Positions 53,455 through 62,950 of a DNA stretch of 64,000 nucleotides are shown here, in pieces. The stretch is taken from the NCBI GenBank assembly GCA_015709595.1, contig CP054178.1:3353205-3417204 (forward strand). The letters run 5' to 3'. Each line of letters opens with the position of its first letter. Positions within the stretch are counted from its first letter, which is position 1. The notes below the pieces were generated by a model. The model had not been told where the DNA came from. It ran no database searches and worked only from the letters and a program-made list of their open reading frames with translations. The translations under genes were made by a program, and so were the position numbers. Source of the DNA: Phycisphaeraceae bacterium (GTDB taxonomy: Bacteria; Planctomycetota; Phycisphaerae; Phycisphaerales; SM1A02).

Positions 53455-54822
53455 TCAGTGTGTGCCGGCGGAGACCGGCGACGCGACCCCCGCATGGGGC
53501 GAGAGGTCCGCAGCGGCGGCGGGCGAAGGAGCCATCTTACAGACCTCGGCCACGTCGCGGGCCATGCGCTCGGACGTGAATCGTTCGCGCGCCGCGTGGA
53601 ACCCCTGCGCCGCGAGCCGCCGGGCGGCGTCATGATCGAGCAGCAGTCGCTCCAGGGCGTCGGCGAGTGAACCGGGATCATTCGGCTCGCACAGCGTGCC
53701 GCCGCCGGTCGCCTCGATCAACTCCGGGAAGGCCCCGTGTCGCGGCTGGACCACCGGCGCCCCCGCCGCCATCGCTTCGATGACGTACAACCCGAACGCC
53801 TCGCCGTACGTGGCGGGTGCGGAGAAGAGATCGAGCGATGCAAGATGGACCAGTTTCTGTTCACGGGAGAGGTTGGGGTGAAATGACGAATCAGCCGCGA
53901 ACCCCGCCTCGGCCAGCCGCGTCTGCATCTGCGACGCGAGTCGGCGATCCGGCTTGAGCATGACGCCCGCGACGCGCAGCTTCGCATGTGGGACACGGCC
54001 GCGCTGTCGCAACTGGATGAATGCTTCAACGAGCGTGATCAGTCCCTTCTCTTCGCACATGCGCGCCAGGAATCCGATGACCGGCGCCTCCGGATTTCGC
54101 GGCCACGAAGGCAGTGAGGTCGGGAACCCGTCGAAGTCGATGCCGTTGTATACCACGTGGACCTGACGCTCACGCAACCCCAACCGCCCTCGCATCACGT
54201 CCGCGTAGTACCCGCTGACGGCGATGAAAGCATCCACACCCGCCGCCCTCTCGCGTACGAGCGACCACGCCTGCCGTGACGCGGCGACGGGCAGGGCGTC
54301 AAGGAAAGCGTCCTCTCCCTGCAGCGTGCAGATGACGCGGCAACCCATGGCCTCACGCAGTGGGCGGGCCAGCCCGATCAGCAGGGCGTTGCAGAGGATG
54401 ATGACATCCGGCCGCTCACCGGACTTCTTCAGCCAGTCGATCAGTCGCGCCAGTTCCCACTGTTGCCGCCCGTCGGACCCGCGCAGCATGGAAAGCGTCA
54501 TGTCGGCGTGCGACGCAGCGTCCGTCATGTCGCCCATCCTGGAAGACCATCGCAGCAGGCGGGGGGCGTCCATCCAGCGGCGCAGAAAGCCGGGCAGCCG
54601 CCGCATCCACGGATGCTTGTGCTGCAGGTAGAGGTTGATGCCCCCCATGTGAACACGCTCGCGGCGGGGAAGCGGCGACTCCTCCAACTGGAACGGCAGG
54701 TACAGTGGCACGATCGACGCCTCGTGCCCCAGCCGGCGCAACGCGGCGCTCAATGCATGATCGCGCAGGCAGTTGCCGCAGTAGAAGTGGCCGGTGCCGG
54801 GTGTGAGCTGAAGGATGCGCAT
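53455..54822 (-). CDS. Glycosyltransferase family 4 protein
   Basis: A 455-residue GT-B glycosyltransferase. The N-terminal domain begins LTPGTGHFYCGNCLRDHALS, and the C-terminal domain has the nucleotide-sugar site GFLARMCEEKGLITLVEA and EAFGLYVIEAMAAGAPVV (the E-x7-E retaining motif). The first glycine loop reads GTGHFYCG, an unusual variant. Donor and acceptor are unknown; it may glycosylate the cluster product or a lipid. The start at 54822 is the only ATG that opens into the first beta strand (MRILQLTPG). Confidence 0.85.
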   Translation of the reverse strand: MRILQLTPGTGHFYCGNCLRDHALSAALRRLGHEASIVPLYLPFQLEESPLPRRERVHMGGINLYLQHKHPWMRRLPGFLRRWMDAPRLLRWSSRMGDMTDAASHADMTLSMLRGSDGRQQWELARLIDWLKKSGERPDVIILCNALLIGLARPLREAMGCRVICTLQGEDAFLDALPVAASRQAWSLVRERAAGVDAFIAVSGYYADVMRGRLGLRERQVHVVYNGIDFDGFPTSLPSWPRNPEAPVIGFLARMCEEKGLITLVEAFIQLRQRGRVPHAKLRVAGVMLKPDRRLASQMQTRLAEAGFAADSSFHPNLSREQKLVHLASLDLFSAPATYGEAFGLYVIEAMAAGAPVVQPRHGAFPELIEATGGGTLCEPNDPGSLADALERLLLDHDAARRLAAQGFHAARERFTSERMARDVAEVCKMAPSPAAAADLSPHAGVASPVSAGTH

Positions 54823-54841
54823 GGATCGGCCGGGCACCGCA

Positions 54842-56185
54842 TCACGCATAACGCGCGTGACGGTGGCGATCAAGGAAGAAATCATGAAGCAGCCGGTCCA
54901 CCTGCAGCAGCCCACGACGAGTGAGCTCGATGACGCCGTTGCGGACGTTCAACAGACCGGCCTGTTCGTGTTTTCGCAGCGGCTCCGCGAAGCGATTCGT
55001 CACATCAACGTCGAACTTGTCGCGGAAGTATGACGTGCCCACGCGGCCCAGCTTCATCTGCAGGATGAACTCCCGGATCAGACGCTCCTCATCGGTGAGC
55101 GCCATGGCCCGGTGGATGGGAAGCCGGCCTGATTCGATCATGACCAGGTACGGGTCAAAGTTGTGCTCGTTCTGAAAGTGAACGCCCGCCAGGTGGGAGA
55201 ACGATGACACGCCGATGCCCAGCATGTCCGCGCCCGTCCACAGCGCATCGCGGTAGAGAAACTTGACGTGCCGGTCCTTCACCGCGGTATACGCGCTGCC
55301 GATCGAGTAGCCCGCCTGCTCCAGCCGCGCGAACGCCTCGCTCACCCAACGGCGCTTGGTCTCCCAGTCGGCGACCGGGGCTACTTCCGTCCCGCCGTCC
55401 TTCATGCGACGGTAGATGGTGGTGTTGAAGGGTACCTCGAGCTGGTAGATCGTGACGCTCTCCGGCGCGAGCCGGATCGTCTCCTCAATGCAGCGTTTCC
55501 AGTTCTCCTCCGTCTCTCCAACCATGCCGGCGATCAGGTCAATGTTGACCTGCGGAAAGCCGACTTCGCGGGCGACCTCATAGGCGCGAAAGATCTCCCT
55601 GGCGCGGTGGGCCCGGTTGTTCAGTTCGAGGATCTGCGGATCGAAGTTCTCCACGCCCAGCGAGAGCCGCGTCACGCCCATCTCCCGCAAGGCCCGGATC
55701 TTCTTCTCCTGCAGCGTGCCCGGCTCGCATTCGAAGGCGATCTCCTCCGCCCCTGCCCACGACAGATGCGACTGCAGCCCGCCGAAGAGATACTGCAACT
55801 GCTCCACCGACAGGTAGGATGGAGTGCCGCCCCCGAAGTAGATGAACTTCAGCCGCCGACCCTTGATGTACGGCCGCGAGGCGTACTGCGCCATCTCCGC
55901 GATCACCGCATCGAGATAACGCTTGATCTCCTTGGCGTTCTTGTCGGTATAGACCTTGAAATAGCAGAAGTCGCAGCGTTTGCGGCAGAAAGGGATGTGC
56001 GTGTACAACCCAAGCGGGGTGTCCGGCGCGGGGCGGTCGAGCAGCCGGTGGACCGTCTCCGTCGCCTCCGTCGTCCAGAACGAGAAGGGCGGATAGTTGG
56101 CCACGAAGTAGTTGCCGGCGGTGGTCTTCTCCTTCGACTCGGCCGTCGGAAGCACGGGCAGCGGCGTTGAGGCGCTGTCGGTCAT
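54842..56185 (-). CDS. Radical SAM enzyme of the HemN/HemW family
   Basis: A 447-residue radical SAM protein. The cluster motif is C67-x3-C71-x2-C74 in HIPFCRKRCDFCYF, followed by GGGTPS at 118-123 and the family stretch LSLGVENFDPQILELNNR. The C-terminal domain is of the HemN type. The residue after the third cysteine is Tyr, not the x-Cys seen in true oxygen-independent coproporphyrinogen oxidase, so it resembles HemW or substrate-modifying relatives and may not act in haem synthesis. It overlaps the beta-propeller gene by 4 bases. Confidence 0.83.
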   Translation of the reverse strand: MTDSASTPLPVLPTAESKEKTTAGNYFVANYPPFSFWTTEATETVHRLLDRPAPDTPLGLYTHIPFCRKRCDFCYFKVYTDKNAKEIKRYLDAVIAEMAQYASRPYIKGRRLKFIYFGGGTPSYLSVEQLQYLFGGLQSHLSWAGAEEIAFECEPGTLQEKKIRALREMGVTRLSLGVENFDPQILELNNRAHRAREIFRAYEVAREVGFPQVNIDLIAGMVGETEENWKRCIEETIRLAPESVTIYQLEVPFNTTIYRRMKDGGTEVAPVADWETKRRWVSEAFARLEQAGYSIGSAYTAVKDRHVKFLYRDALWTGADMLGIGVSSFSHLAGVHFQNEHNFDPYLVMIESGRLPIHRAMALTDEERLIREFILQMKLGRVGTSYFRDKFDVDVTNRFAEPLRKHEQAGLLNVRNGVIELTRRGLLQVDRLLHDFFLDRHRHARYA

Positions 56186-57537
56186 GGCGCCTTCCTTCCT
56201 GATTCAGGCGCGTTCGGCGCGCCGAAGGCGTACACCCGCCCGTCGTTGGCACCCACGATGACCATCCCCCCGGCCACCGCGGGCGACGAATATACCGGCT
56301 GCCCGATCTCGTAGCTCCACAACTCCCGCCCGTCGGCCAACGACACCATGTACAGACGCCCGTCGCCCGAGCCGAAGATGACCTTGTCGCCCACGATGAC
56401 CGGCGAGCCGTCGATCTTGCGCCGGGTGGAGAACGTCCAGATCACGTCGCCCGACTCGCGTTTCACGCAATGAACCAGTTTGTCGCGCCCGGCGAAGACC
56501 ACCCGATCCGCCGCAAGCGCGGGAGCCGCGTAGAACGGAAACCGCGACTGCTGATATCGCCACGCGACCCGTTCGGCGTCCAGGTCCACGCGCACGAACT
56601 CGTTGGCCATGTGGCCGACGTAGACCTGTGACCCATCCACAGCCACCGCCCCGGCCATGTTGGCCTCGTCGCCGACGAACACCTTGCGAATGAACGCGCC
56701 GTCCGTCGCCCTGACTTCGTGGACATAGCGGTCGCAGCCGCCGAAGATGATGCGATCTCCCGCCACTGCGGGTACGGCGTTGATGCGCTCCTCGGTCAGA
56801 TAGGTCCACTTCACCTCGCCCGTCGCCGCGTCAAAGGCGTAAAGCTTGTTGTCGAAACTGCCCACGATGATGAGCGTGGTTTCGTCGTTCACCTTCACCC
56901 AGTTCGCGCCCCCCACTACCTTGTCATCGGTTTCATGTTTCCATCGCAGCGAGCCGGTGGCGGCGTCGAGGGCGTAGAAGAAGAAGTCACCCGAGCCCAC
57001 GTACACCGTGCCATCATGCACCAGCGGCGGCGCCTCGATCATCTCGCCCGTCTCGAACGTCCACACCGGGGCGCCGGTAGCAAGGTCGATGCAGTGAAGC
57101 TTCATGTCGTCGCAACCGACGTAGACGCGCCCGCCGCCGGCTACCGGCGATGAGGCGATGGACTTGCCCGCATCGTACGTCCAGCGGAGCGTCAGTCGGT
57201 CAGGCAGCGAACCGGATGCAAAGCCGGAAAGCCGCTGATCCCCCCGCGCGACGGGCCAATCGGCGACGGGGTTCGATTCCGCCCGCGGCGTCGGCGCGGC
57301 CGTACCGCCCCCGGGGGGATCGAACTCGGCGATTGACCGGATTCCCGCGTGGGTGGAACTGAAGAAACTGGAAGGCCATGTCAAGCACATCGCGCCGCTG
57401 CTCACAGCGGCTCCCGCCAGCAACGCCAGCTTGGGCAGGTGGATGCAACTCATGGCTCGAATCGCGTCATCATAGCCCCCGGCTCCCGCTGCCCGTCTTA
57501 CCGACGAACGCTCCGATGGATTCGACTCTTCCGGCAT
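56182..57537 (-). CDS. PQQ-like beta-propeller protein, exported
   Basis: A protein of 451 residues (from 57537) or 423 (from 57453). It has seven or eight repeats of the AxDxxTGxxxWxF type (CIDLATGAPVWTFETG; ALDAATGSLRWKHET; AFDAATGEVKWTYLTE; CVKRESGDVIWTFST; VSLADGRELWSYEIG) and so folds as a quinoprotein-type propeller, like BamB. A hydrophobic segment (LPKLALLAGAAVSSGAM) is a signal peptide or anchor. ATG 57537 overlaps the alcohol dehydrogenase stop as TAATG, while ATG 57453 puts the signal segment at the N-terminus; the choice is open. It has no PQQ-dehydrogenase catalytic motif that I can see. Confidence 0.78.
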   Translation of the reverse strand: MPEESNPSERSSVRRAAGAGGYDDAIRAMSCIHLPKLALLAGAAVSSGAMCLTWPSSFFSSTHAGIRSIAEFDPPGGGTAAPTPRAESNPVADWPVARGDQRLSGFASGSLPDRLTLRWTYDAGKSIASSPVAGGGRVYVGCDDMKLHCIDLATGAPVWTFETGEMIEAPPLVHDGTVYVGSGDFFFYALDAATGSLRWKHETDDKVVGGANWVKVNDETTLIIVGSFDNKLYAFDAATGEVKWTYLTEERINAVPAVAGDRIIFGGCDRYVHEVRATDGAFIRKVFVGDEANMAGAVAVDGSQVYVGHMANEFVRVDLDAERVAWRYQQSRFPFYAAPALAADRVVFAGRDKLVHCVKRESGDVIWTFSTRRKIDGSPVIVGDKVIFGSGDGRLYMVSLADGRELWSYEIGQPVYSSPAVAGGMVIVGANDGRVYAFGAPNAPESGRKAP

Positions 57538-58721
57538 TACGCCAATGGAGCGGCCACTCCCGCGCCCAAGGCCGCCCGGTACAGCATGGCGAACTCCCTC
57601 GCTGTCACCGGGCGTGGATTGAACTGCGCGGTCCATTGCTTCGCGGCCCCTTGCGCGAGCGCATCAATGTCCCGCTCCTGGACGCCGCATCCGCTCAGCG
57701 TGTTCGGCAGATCGGTTTGGATGAGCACCCGCTCCAGCCAGGTGACGAGCACCGAGACGGCTGCGTCCGCGCCGCCATCAGGCGAAGCCAGTCCGCCGGT
57801 CCTGGCCAACTCGGCGTAGCCATCGCGCGTTGAGGGATCCTGGGCATTGAACCGCACCACGTGAGGCAGGAGCAGCCCCACCGCGTGACCGTGGATCACG
57901 TTGAAAGACGCCGTGAGCGGGTTGGCCATGGAATGCGCGGCGCCGAGCATGCTGTGCTCAATGGCGGCGCCGGCCCAGCAAGCGGCGAGCATCATGCCGC
58001 CCATCGCCGCCACGTCGTCCGCCTGCTGCAGGATGGTCGGCAGGTTGGCGACGGCGAGTCGGAACGACTCGCGCGAGAACAGTCGGGACGCCTCCGTACG
58101 CTGACGGGTGACGGCCGTTTCCACCGCGTGAGCCACCGCGTCCAGCCCGGTGCAGGCGATGACTGACCGTGGCTGGGACACTGCCAGCAACGGATCGAGA
58201 ATCGCCATGCGGGCCAGGGCCTTGCGGTCGCCGCATGCCATCTTCTGATGCGTCCGCTCATCGGCGATCAGCGCGAACGACTGCATCTCGCTTCCGGTGC
58301 CTGTTGTCGTGGGGACGGCGATGAATGGCAGCATCGGCTTCGTCGCCTTGCCCACGCCCCAGTAATCCGCCATGCGCCCACCGTTGGTGAGCAGGAAATT
58401 GCAGCCCTTGGCGCAGTCCATGCTGCTTCCACCGCCGAGGGCGACAATGAAATCAACCCTTGCCTCCCGCGCGGCGGATACGCATCGATCCACGTCCAGC
58501 GTTGTCGGGTTCTCTCGCACCTGGTCAAAGACCACGCACGACAAGCCCGCCTGCTCGATCGACCGCCTGGTGTGATCCGCGTGCCCGGCCTCCACAAGTC
58601 CGCGATCGGTGACCAGCAGCACGCGTGTGCCGCCCTGCTCGCGAGCGACCGCGCCCAGTCGATCCACCGATCCGGGACCAAAGATCACGCGCGTCGGAAT
58701 CTGAAATTCAAAGGGTGACAT
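57537..58721 (-). CDS. Iron-containing alcohol dehydrogenase
   Basis: A 394-residue group III alcohol dehydrogenase. The NAD loop is GGGSSMDCAK (97-106) and the metal ligands are D194 and H198 in GLDAVAHAVE, H263 in GAAHSMANPL and H277 in VIHGHAVG. Substrates in this family range from short alcohols to diols and lactaldehyde. Between an aldehyde dehydrogenase and a CoA-ligase-like gene it most likely interconverts an alcohol and aldehyde. It follows the aldehyde dehydrogenase after 53 bases. Confidence 0.92.
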   Translation of the reverse strand: MSPFEFQIPTRVIFGPGSVDRLGAVAREQGGTRVLLVTDRGLVEAGHADHTRRSIEQAGLSCVVFDQVRENPTTLDVDRCVSAAREARVDFIVALGGGSSMDCAKGCNFLLTNGGRMADYWGVGKATKPMLPFIAVPTTTGTGSEMQSFALIADERTHQKMACGDRKALARMAILDPLLAVSQPRSVIACTGLDAVAHAVETAVTRQRTEASRLFSRESFRLAVANLPTILQQADDVAAMGGMMLAACWAGAAIEHSMLGAAHSMANPLTASFNVIHGHAVGLLLPHVVRFNAQDPSTRDGYAELARTGGLASPDGGADAAVSVLVTWLERVLIQTDLPNTLSGCGVQERDIDALAQGAAKQWTAQFNPRPVTAREFAMLYRAALGAGVAAPLA

Positions 58722-58774
58722 GCGCTGTCAGCAATCGGCTCCTGGAGTCACGGCGGTGAAGTCCTCCGACTCGC

Positions 58775-60217
58775 TCACGCCATCTGAAACGCCCGCGCGC
58801 GGAACAGGAAATCCACCAGGTTCCCCTCGTGCGGCTGCATCCAGTTCAACCGCACCGTGGGGATGGGGCCGAGGTTGAGCCGGTCGATGTTGGTGGCGTC
58901 GAGGAGTTGGCGTCGGAACCCCTCATCCGCCGTGATGGCCGTGGCGACCAGCGTGTCGCCGATGCGTTCGATCATTTCCTGCCGCGGGCACTGCACCACG
59001 CTGACGAAGGGGAACATGTACTCGGTGTTGGCCAGTGTGCGCGTGGGGTTGTCGCAGGCGATCACCGTCGGGCGCAGATAGGCGCAGCGCTCGTGCGTGA
59101 TGAGGCGCGATCCGTCGCCGCCTTCGTGCTTCATTCGCCACGCGGCGGTCACATCATCCACCCCCGGCTCCGCCAGCCCGCGCTCGATGAGGGCGTTGAC
59201 GCCTTCGGCCTGCTCCTTCACCGTGAAGGCCGCGAGGACCGCGCCGGGGTCGTTCGGCGGCAACGGCGCAACGGGCCCCAGCCGCTCCGCCAGGGCCTCG
59301 GCGATGGCCCCGCCGTGGCGCGGCGTCCAGATGCCGGAGCAGTTGACGCAGGAGCGTCCGCTGTTGGAAAGTACGCTCTCGACCATCAGGTCGATGTAGT
59401 CTTCCCATCGATCGGCGGCATCTTCGCCCAGGATGATCTTGCTGAACCCCGGTCCATGCACCTGCACGCGCGGGTTGCCGCGGTAGCGATCCACCGTCGC
59501 CGCCCCCCCGAAGAGCAGCGTCTTGCGGCCGTGCTCGACCACGGCGGCCCCGATGTCCGCGCCGCCGGGATAAATCGAAAAGGCCTGACGCGGAATACCC
59601 GCCTGGGCGAAGGCCTCGATCATGCGGAAGGGCGTCCAAGGTTCCTGCGGGCCTGGCTTGATGACCAGCCCTACCTGCAGCGCGGGCACCGGCAGCCACA
59701 GCCCATGCACGCCGGGCGAGTTGGAAGGCAGCACCATGCCCAGCACCGGCGACGCCGCCTGGTAACTGCGCATGACGCCGTTCTCTTCGCCGTACCCGCG
59801 CGAGAGGATGTGCGGGTCGAGCCCGCGCATCAGCGAGGCGAGGATGGCGCGCAGGTTGGTGAGCACGTAATGGAGTTTGTCCATGTTGGCCCGGCACAGC
59901 CGCTCGGGAAGCCCGGTGGTCGCCGACTGGCTGCGGACGAACTGCTCGGGCGTCTGCTTGCCGTCCCCGGCGGGCAGTTCGGCGTCCATGAACAGGTCCG
60001 CCGCTCTGCCGAGGCGGTCGATCAGGTCGAGCGGATCGAGCGTCAGCAGCGCTTCGCGGGCGGCCGCGGCCCGGCGCATGTCGCGCGCCACCAGACCGGG
60101 ATTGGTGCGAGAAATCTCGGCGATCGGCTCGCCCGTGGCGAAGTGGACCACGTTGTCCACATCGAGACTGCGGTACGGCTCGCCCCAGCGCAGGATGGGA
60201 AAGTGCGTGGCGCTCAT
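58775..60217 (-). CDS. Aldehyde dehydrogenase family protein, ELGGK glutamate absent
   Basis: A 480-residue ALDH-fold protein. The cofactor stretch VLPSNSPGVHG and VIKPGPQEPWTPF with K187, and the catalytic cysteine region NSGRSCVNCSG (C290; C293 nearby) are present. The position of the general base, normally in ELGGK, reads VHGPGFSK, so the Glu is missing. In CoA-acylating dehydrogenases this Glu is also absent, so a reductive or acylating role (thioester to aldehyde) is suggested. ATG 60217 has GGGGAG 5 bases upstream. The gene follows the adenylate-forming enzyme after 25 bases. Confidence 0.8.
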   Translation of the reverse strand: MSATHFPILRWGEPYRSLDVDNVVHFATGEPIAEISRTNPGLVARDMRRAAAAREALLTLDPLDLIDRLGRAADLFMDAELPAGDGKQTPEQFVRSQSATTGLPERLCRANMDKLHYVLTNLRAILASLMRGLDPHILSRGYGEENGVMRSYQAASPVLGMVLPSNSPGVHGLWLPVPALQVGLVIKPGPQEPWTPFRMIEAFAQAGIPRQAFSIYPGGADIGAAVVEHGRKTLLFGGAATVDRYRGNPRVQVHGPGFSKIILGEDAADRWEDYIDLMVESVLSNSGRSCVNCSGIWTPRHGGAIAEALAERLGPVAPLPPNDPGAVLAAFTVKEQAEGVNALIERGLAEPGVDDVTAAWRMKHEGGDGSRLITHERCAYLRPTVIACDNPTRTLANTEYMFPFVSVVQCPRQEMIERIGDTLVATAITADEGFRRQLLDATNIDRLNLGPIPTVRLNWMQPHEGNLVDFLFRARAFQMA

Positions 60218-60242
60218 GCGGTCTCCCCGGGGAACTGCGGCG

Positions 60243-61337
60243 TCAATACACCCCCTCCACGATCTTCTGTTCGTTCTGCTGGAACGGCCGCACGTCGCCG
60301 ACGCCGTCCCACGGGTACCGCTCGCAGGGCGGACGGCGCATGGCCTCATCTCGTTCGAGGAACCGCGGCATGAAGAACTCGTGCGTCAGCGTGGTCAGCT
60401 CCACGCGGCCCCATTCGCCGAAGTCGACCACGCGCTCCGGCTGCTTCGGGTCCACCACGCGCAGCACCGCACGGGGCTGCGGCGCGTGGTAGGTGATCGA
60501 GTACTGGTCCGCCGGGGTGAGCGGCTTGTGCGCCGCCAGACCCATCAGCGTGTTGCCGTAGGTGGGGACGAGTTGCGTACGGCCTTCGAGGACTTCCTCC
60601 ATCAGGAATCGCACGTACTGGGGCGACATGGACGTGCCGCCGCAGAACACGCCTTTGATGCCCGCGTCCGGGATGGAAATCTGCTCGCTCAGCGCCTCCA
60701 GCAGTTTGGGCGTGGTGAAGAGCGCACTCACCTGCCGGTGCTTGAGGATCGTCACCGCCTGATCGACTACGTGGGCCATGTACTGCCTGGCCTGGTCGAA
60801 CTGCTGGCTGGCAATGAGTTTCTTCACCCAGCGCGGATCGAGATCGACGAAGAAGCACGAGCAGCCGCGGAAATTGGCCAGGTGCTCGATCGCCAGGCGA
60901 AGTCGTCGCGGACCGGTAGGCCCCATCATCAGCCAGTAGTGATGGCGCGGAAACGCGGCATCATCCAGCGTTTCGGAGAACTGCTCGTAGTCGAACTTGT
61001 AGTCGTCCCACCCGATGCGCTGCTTGGGCATTCCCGTGGTGCCGCCCGTCTCGAAGATGGTGAACGGCCGTCCCTTGTAGGCGGCGGGGATCCATCGCTC
61101 GAGCGGCTCGGTGCGCAGCAGGTCGCCGTCAAAGTTGGGGAAACGCCGGATGTCGGCGAATGACCGGACTTCAGCCGCCGGGTTCCACCCGGCGCGTCTC
61201 GCCCAGTCGAGCCAGAACGGCGTGCCCGTCTCGGGTGAAAAGTGCCATCGCACGATGTCGCGCACATGGGCGTCGAGCCGGGCGCTTGCCTCCACGGCTC
61301 GTTGCTCAAGCCCGCTGGTGATTGTGGCCGCGCTCAT
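60243..61337 (-). CDS. Adenylate-forming enzyme, LuxE/PaaK-like
   Basis: A 364-residue protein of the ANL fold. The ATP-loop ETGGTTGMPKQR is clear and a second block TYGNTLMGLA fits the adenylation motif. It is about 80 residues shorter than the PaaK-like enzyme at 51101, with no evident C-terminal mobile domain, and its size resembles LuxE acyl-protein synthetase. It probably activates a carboxylic acid for the reductase encoded next. It overlaps the symporter gene by 4 bases (ATGA). Confidence 0.75.
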   Translation of the reverse strand: MSAATITSGLEQRAVEASARLDAHVRDIVRWHFSPETGTPFWLDWARRAGWNPAAEVRSFADIRRFPNFDGDLLRTEPLERWIPAAYKGRPFTIFETGGTTGMPKQRIGWDDYKFDYEQFSETLDDAAFPRHHYWLMMGPTGPRRLRLAIEHLANFRGCSCFFVDLDPRWVKKLIASQQFDQARQYMAHVVDQAVTILKHRQVSALFTTPKLLEALSEQISIPDAGIKGVFCGGTSMSPQYVRFLMEEVLEGRTQLVPTYGNTLMGLAAHKPLTPADQYSITYHAPQPRAVLRVVDPKQPERVVDFGEWGRVELTTLTHEFFMPRFLERDEAMRRPPCERYPWDGVGDVRPFQQNEQKIVEGVY

Positions 61338-62950
61338 CGACCCGGCTCCACGGTCGCCGTCGCCTTTTCGATGGCGAAGAACTTGTCGATCGTCGCCCGA
61401 CTCAGCGGCTTCGTGAGCAGCGATACGACGACCAGCGAAATCACCGACGCGGCGAAGACGAACGTGACCGCCATGACGCCGTTGACAAGATACTCCTCCG
61501 TGCCGGGATCCTTCTGCCCCAGGTAGCCCTTGTCGGTGAAGATCATGGCGTCGGAGAAGAACATCGCCCATACCACGGCGGTGGTGACCACGCAGGCGAT
61601 GGCCCCGGCTCTGGTGGTGCGCTTCCAGTAAATGGCGGCGAATACCAGGGGAAAGAGGGAGGCAAAGCCGGTGAAGCACCACACGCCGAGGTCAAAGACA
61701 TGCCCCGGATTCGTCAGCGAGATCAGGTAGGTCACGAACACCACGGCGATGACGAACCCGCGACCCAGCCACAGTCGCTGATGGTCGCTGAAACGGTCGC
61801 GGCCCGTGAGCGGAATCACCACGTCGTTGGTGAACATGCTGCCGATGCACACGAACTGCGAGTCGAGCGACGACATGATGGCCGCCAGCACGCCCGCCGC
61901 GAGCAGGCCGGTCAGCAGATCGGAAGCCACGTAGCGGTTGACCATCAGGCCCAGCACCGCGTTGGAGCTGGGCGGCGCCCGCAGCTCGCCCGCGCCGACC
62001 TTGGCCGCCGCCCAGATGCCGATCATGATGCAGGGAAGCCAGACGATCATGATGCACACCGGATGCGCGATGACCGTCAGCCGGAAGCTCTTGGCGCTGC
62101 GGGCCGTCAGCCAGTGCTGAAAGAGATGCGGGAACATGCCCACGGAGAGAGGAATAAAGCAGTAGGTGAGGAACTGCGCCTTGCCGATCATGCCTTCCCG
62201 CGCGGCCTTCTGCGGCGCGTGCTCGATGACCGCCTGCGACGCCGCCGACATGCCGCCCAGCGCATGGGCGATCATCACGAAGGCCACCACACCCATCACC
62301 ATGAATACCAACGTCTGGAACGTATTGGCCCACGCGGCGCTGCGCACCCCCCCGAAGAACACGTAGAACAGCACCACGCCGCTGATGACCAGCCCGGTCA
62401 GCCAGGTCGGCACCGAGCCGTTGGTGGAGGCGAACATTTCCGGGAACATGCCGCGCGTGACGCCGGTGATGAACGAACCAGCTCCGAGCAGACCGACCAG
62501 CAGGTAGGGAATGACCAGCAGTACGAGAATCGGGAACAGCAGGTAGCCCAGGGTGGGCGACTCGAACCGGTCGCGGAAGTACTGGATCTGCGTCACGTAG
62601 CCATAGCGCTTGCCGATGGCCCAGAGCTTGATGCCGATGAGGAAGAACACGCCGGCGTGAATCAGCCCCGACCACGAGGCCATCAACCCGTAGACGCCGA
62701 TGCCCAGGTCGAACGCCTTGCCGGTGGAGCCAACCAGTGCAAAGGCGGTCATGGTCGTACCGAACACGCTCATCAGCAGCATGAACGGGCCGATGGATCG
62801 GCTGGCGACGAAGAAGTCGCCGCTGGTGCCGCGAAAGGCGCGCGCCGAAACCAGACCCAGCACCACAAGCAGACCGAGATACGCACCGATGACGTAGAGC
62901 GGGACGACGGAAACCGGCGTGGTCGGCGGCGCCTGGGCAAGCAGCATCAT
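61334..62950 (-). CDS. Sodium:solute symporter family protein
   Basis: A 538-residue transporter of the SSS family with about 13 hydrophobic helices. The family stretches RSIGPFMLLMSVFGTTMTAFALVG and GVLAAIMSSLDSQFVCIGSMFTNDVV (SSS signature) are plain. Family members import sugars, amino acids, carboxylates or nucleosides with Na+. The DUF3311 gene upstream overlaps it by 4 bases. In this cluster it may take up the acid or alcohol used by the following enzymes. Confidence 0.9.
   Translation of the reverse strand: MMLLAQAPPTTPVSVVPLYVIGAYLGLLVVLGLVSARAFRGTSGDFFVASRSIGPFMLLMSVFGTTMTAFALVGSTGKAFDLGIGVYGLMASWSGLIHAGVFFLIGIKLWAIGKRYGYVTQIQYFRDRFESPTLGYLLFPILVLLVIPYLLVGLLGAGSFITGVTRGMFPEMFASTNGSVPTWLTGLVISGVVLFYVFFGGVRSAAWANTFQTLVFMVMGVVAFVMIAHALGGMSAASQAVIEHAPQKAAREGMIGKAQFLTYCFIPLSVGMFPHLFQHWLTARSAKSFRLTVIAHPVCIMIVWLPCIMIGIWAAAKVGAGELRAPPSSNAVLGLMVNRYVASDLLTGLLAAGVLAAIMSSLDSQFVCIGSMFTNDVVIPLTGRDRFSDHQRLWLGRGFVIAVVFVTYLISLTNPGHVFDLGVWCFTGFASLFPLVFAAIYWKRTTRAGAIACVVTTAVVWAMFFSDAMIFTDKGYLGQKDPGTEEYLVNGVMAVTFVFAASVISLVVVSLLTKPLSRATIDKFFAIEKATATVEPGR

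Noticed and set aside
56182-57536. PQQ-dependent dehydrogenase
   Set aside because: The repeats are of the PQQ type, but I see no catalytic Asp/disulphide motif of quinoprotein dehydrogenases; a structural propeller is more likely.
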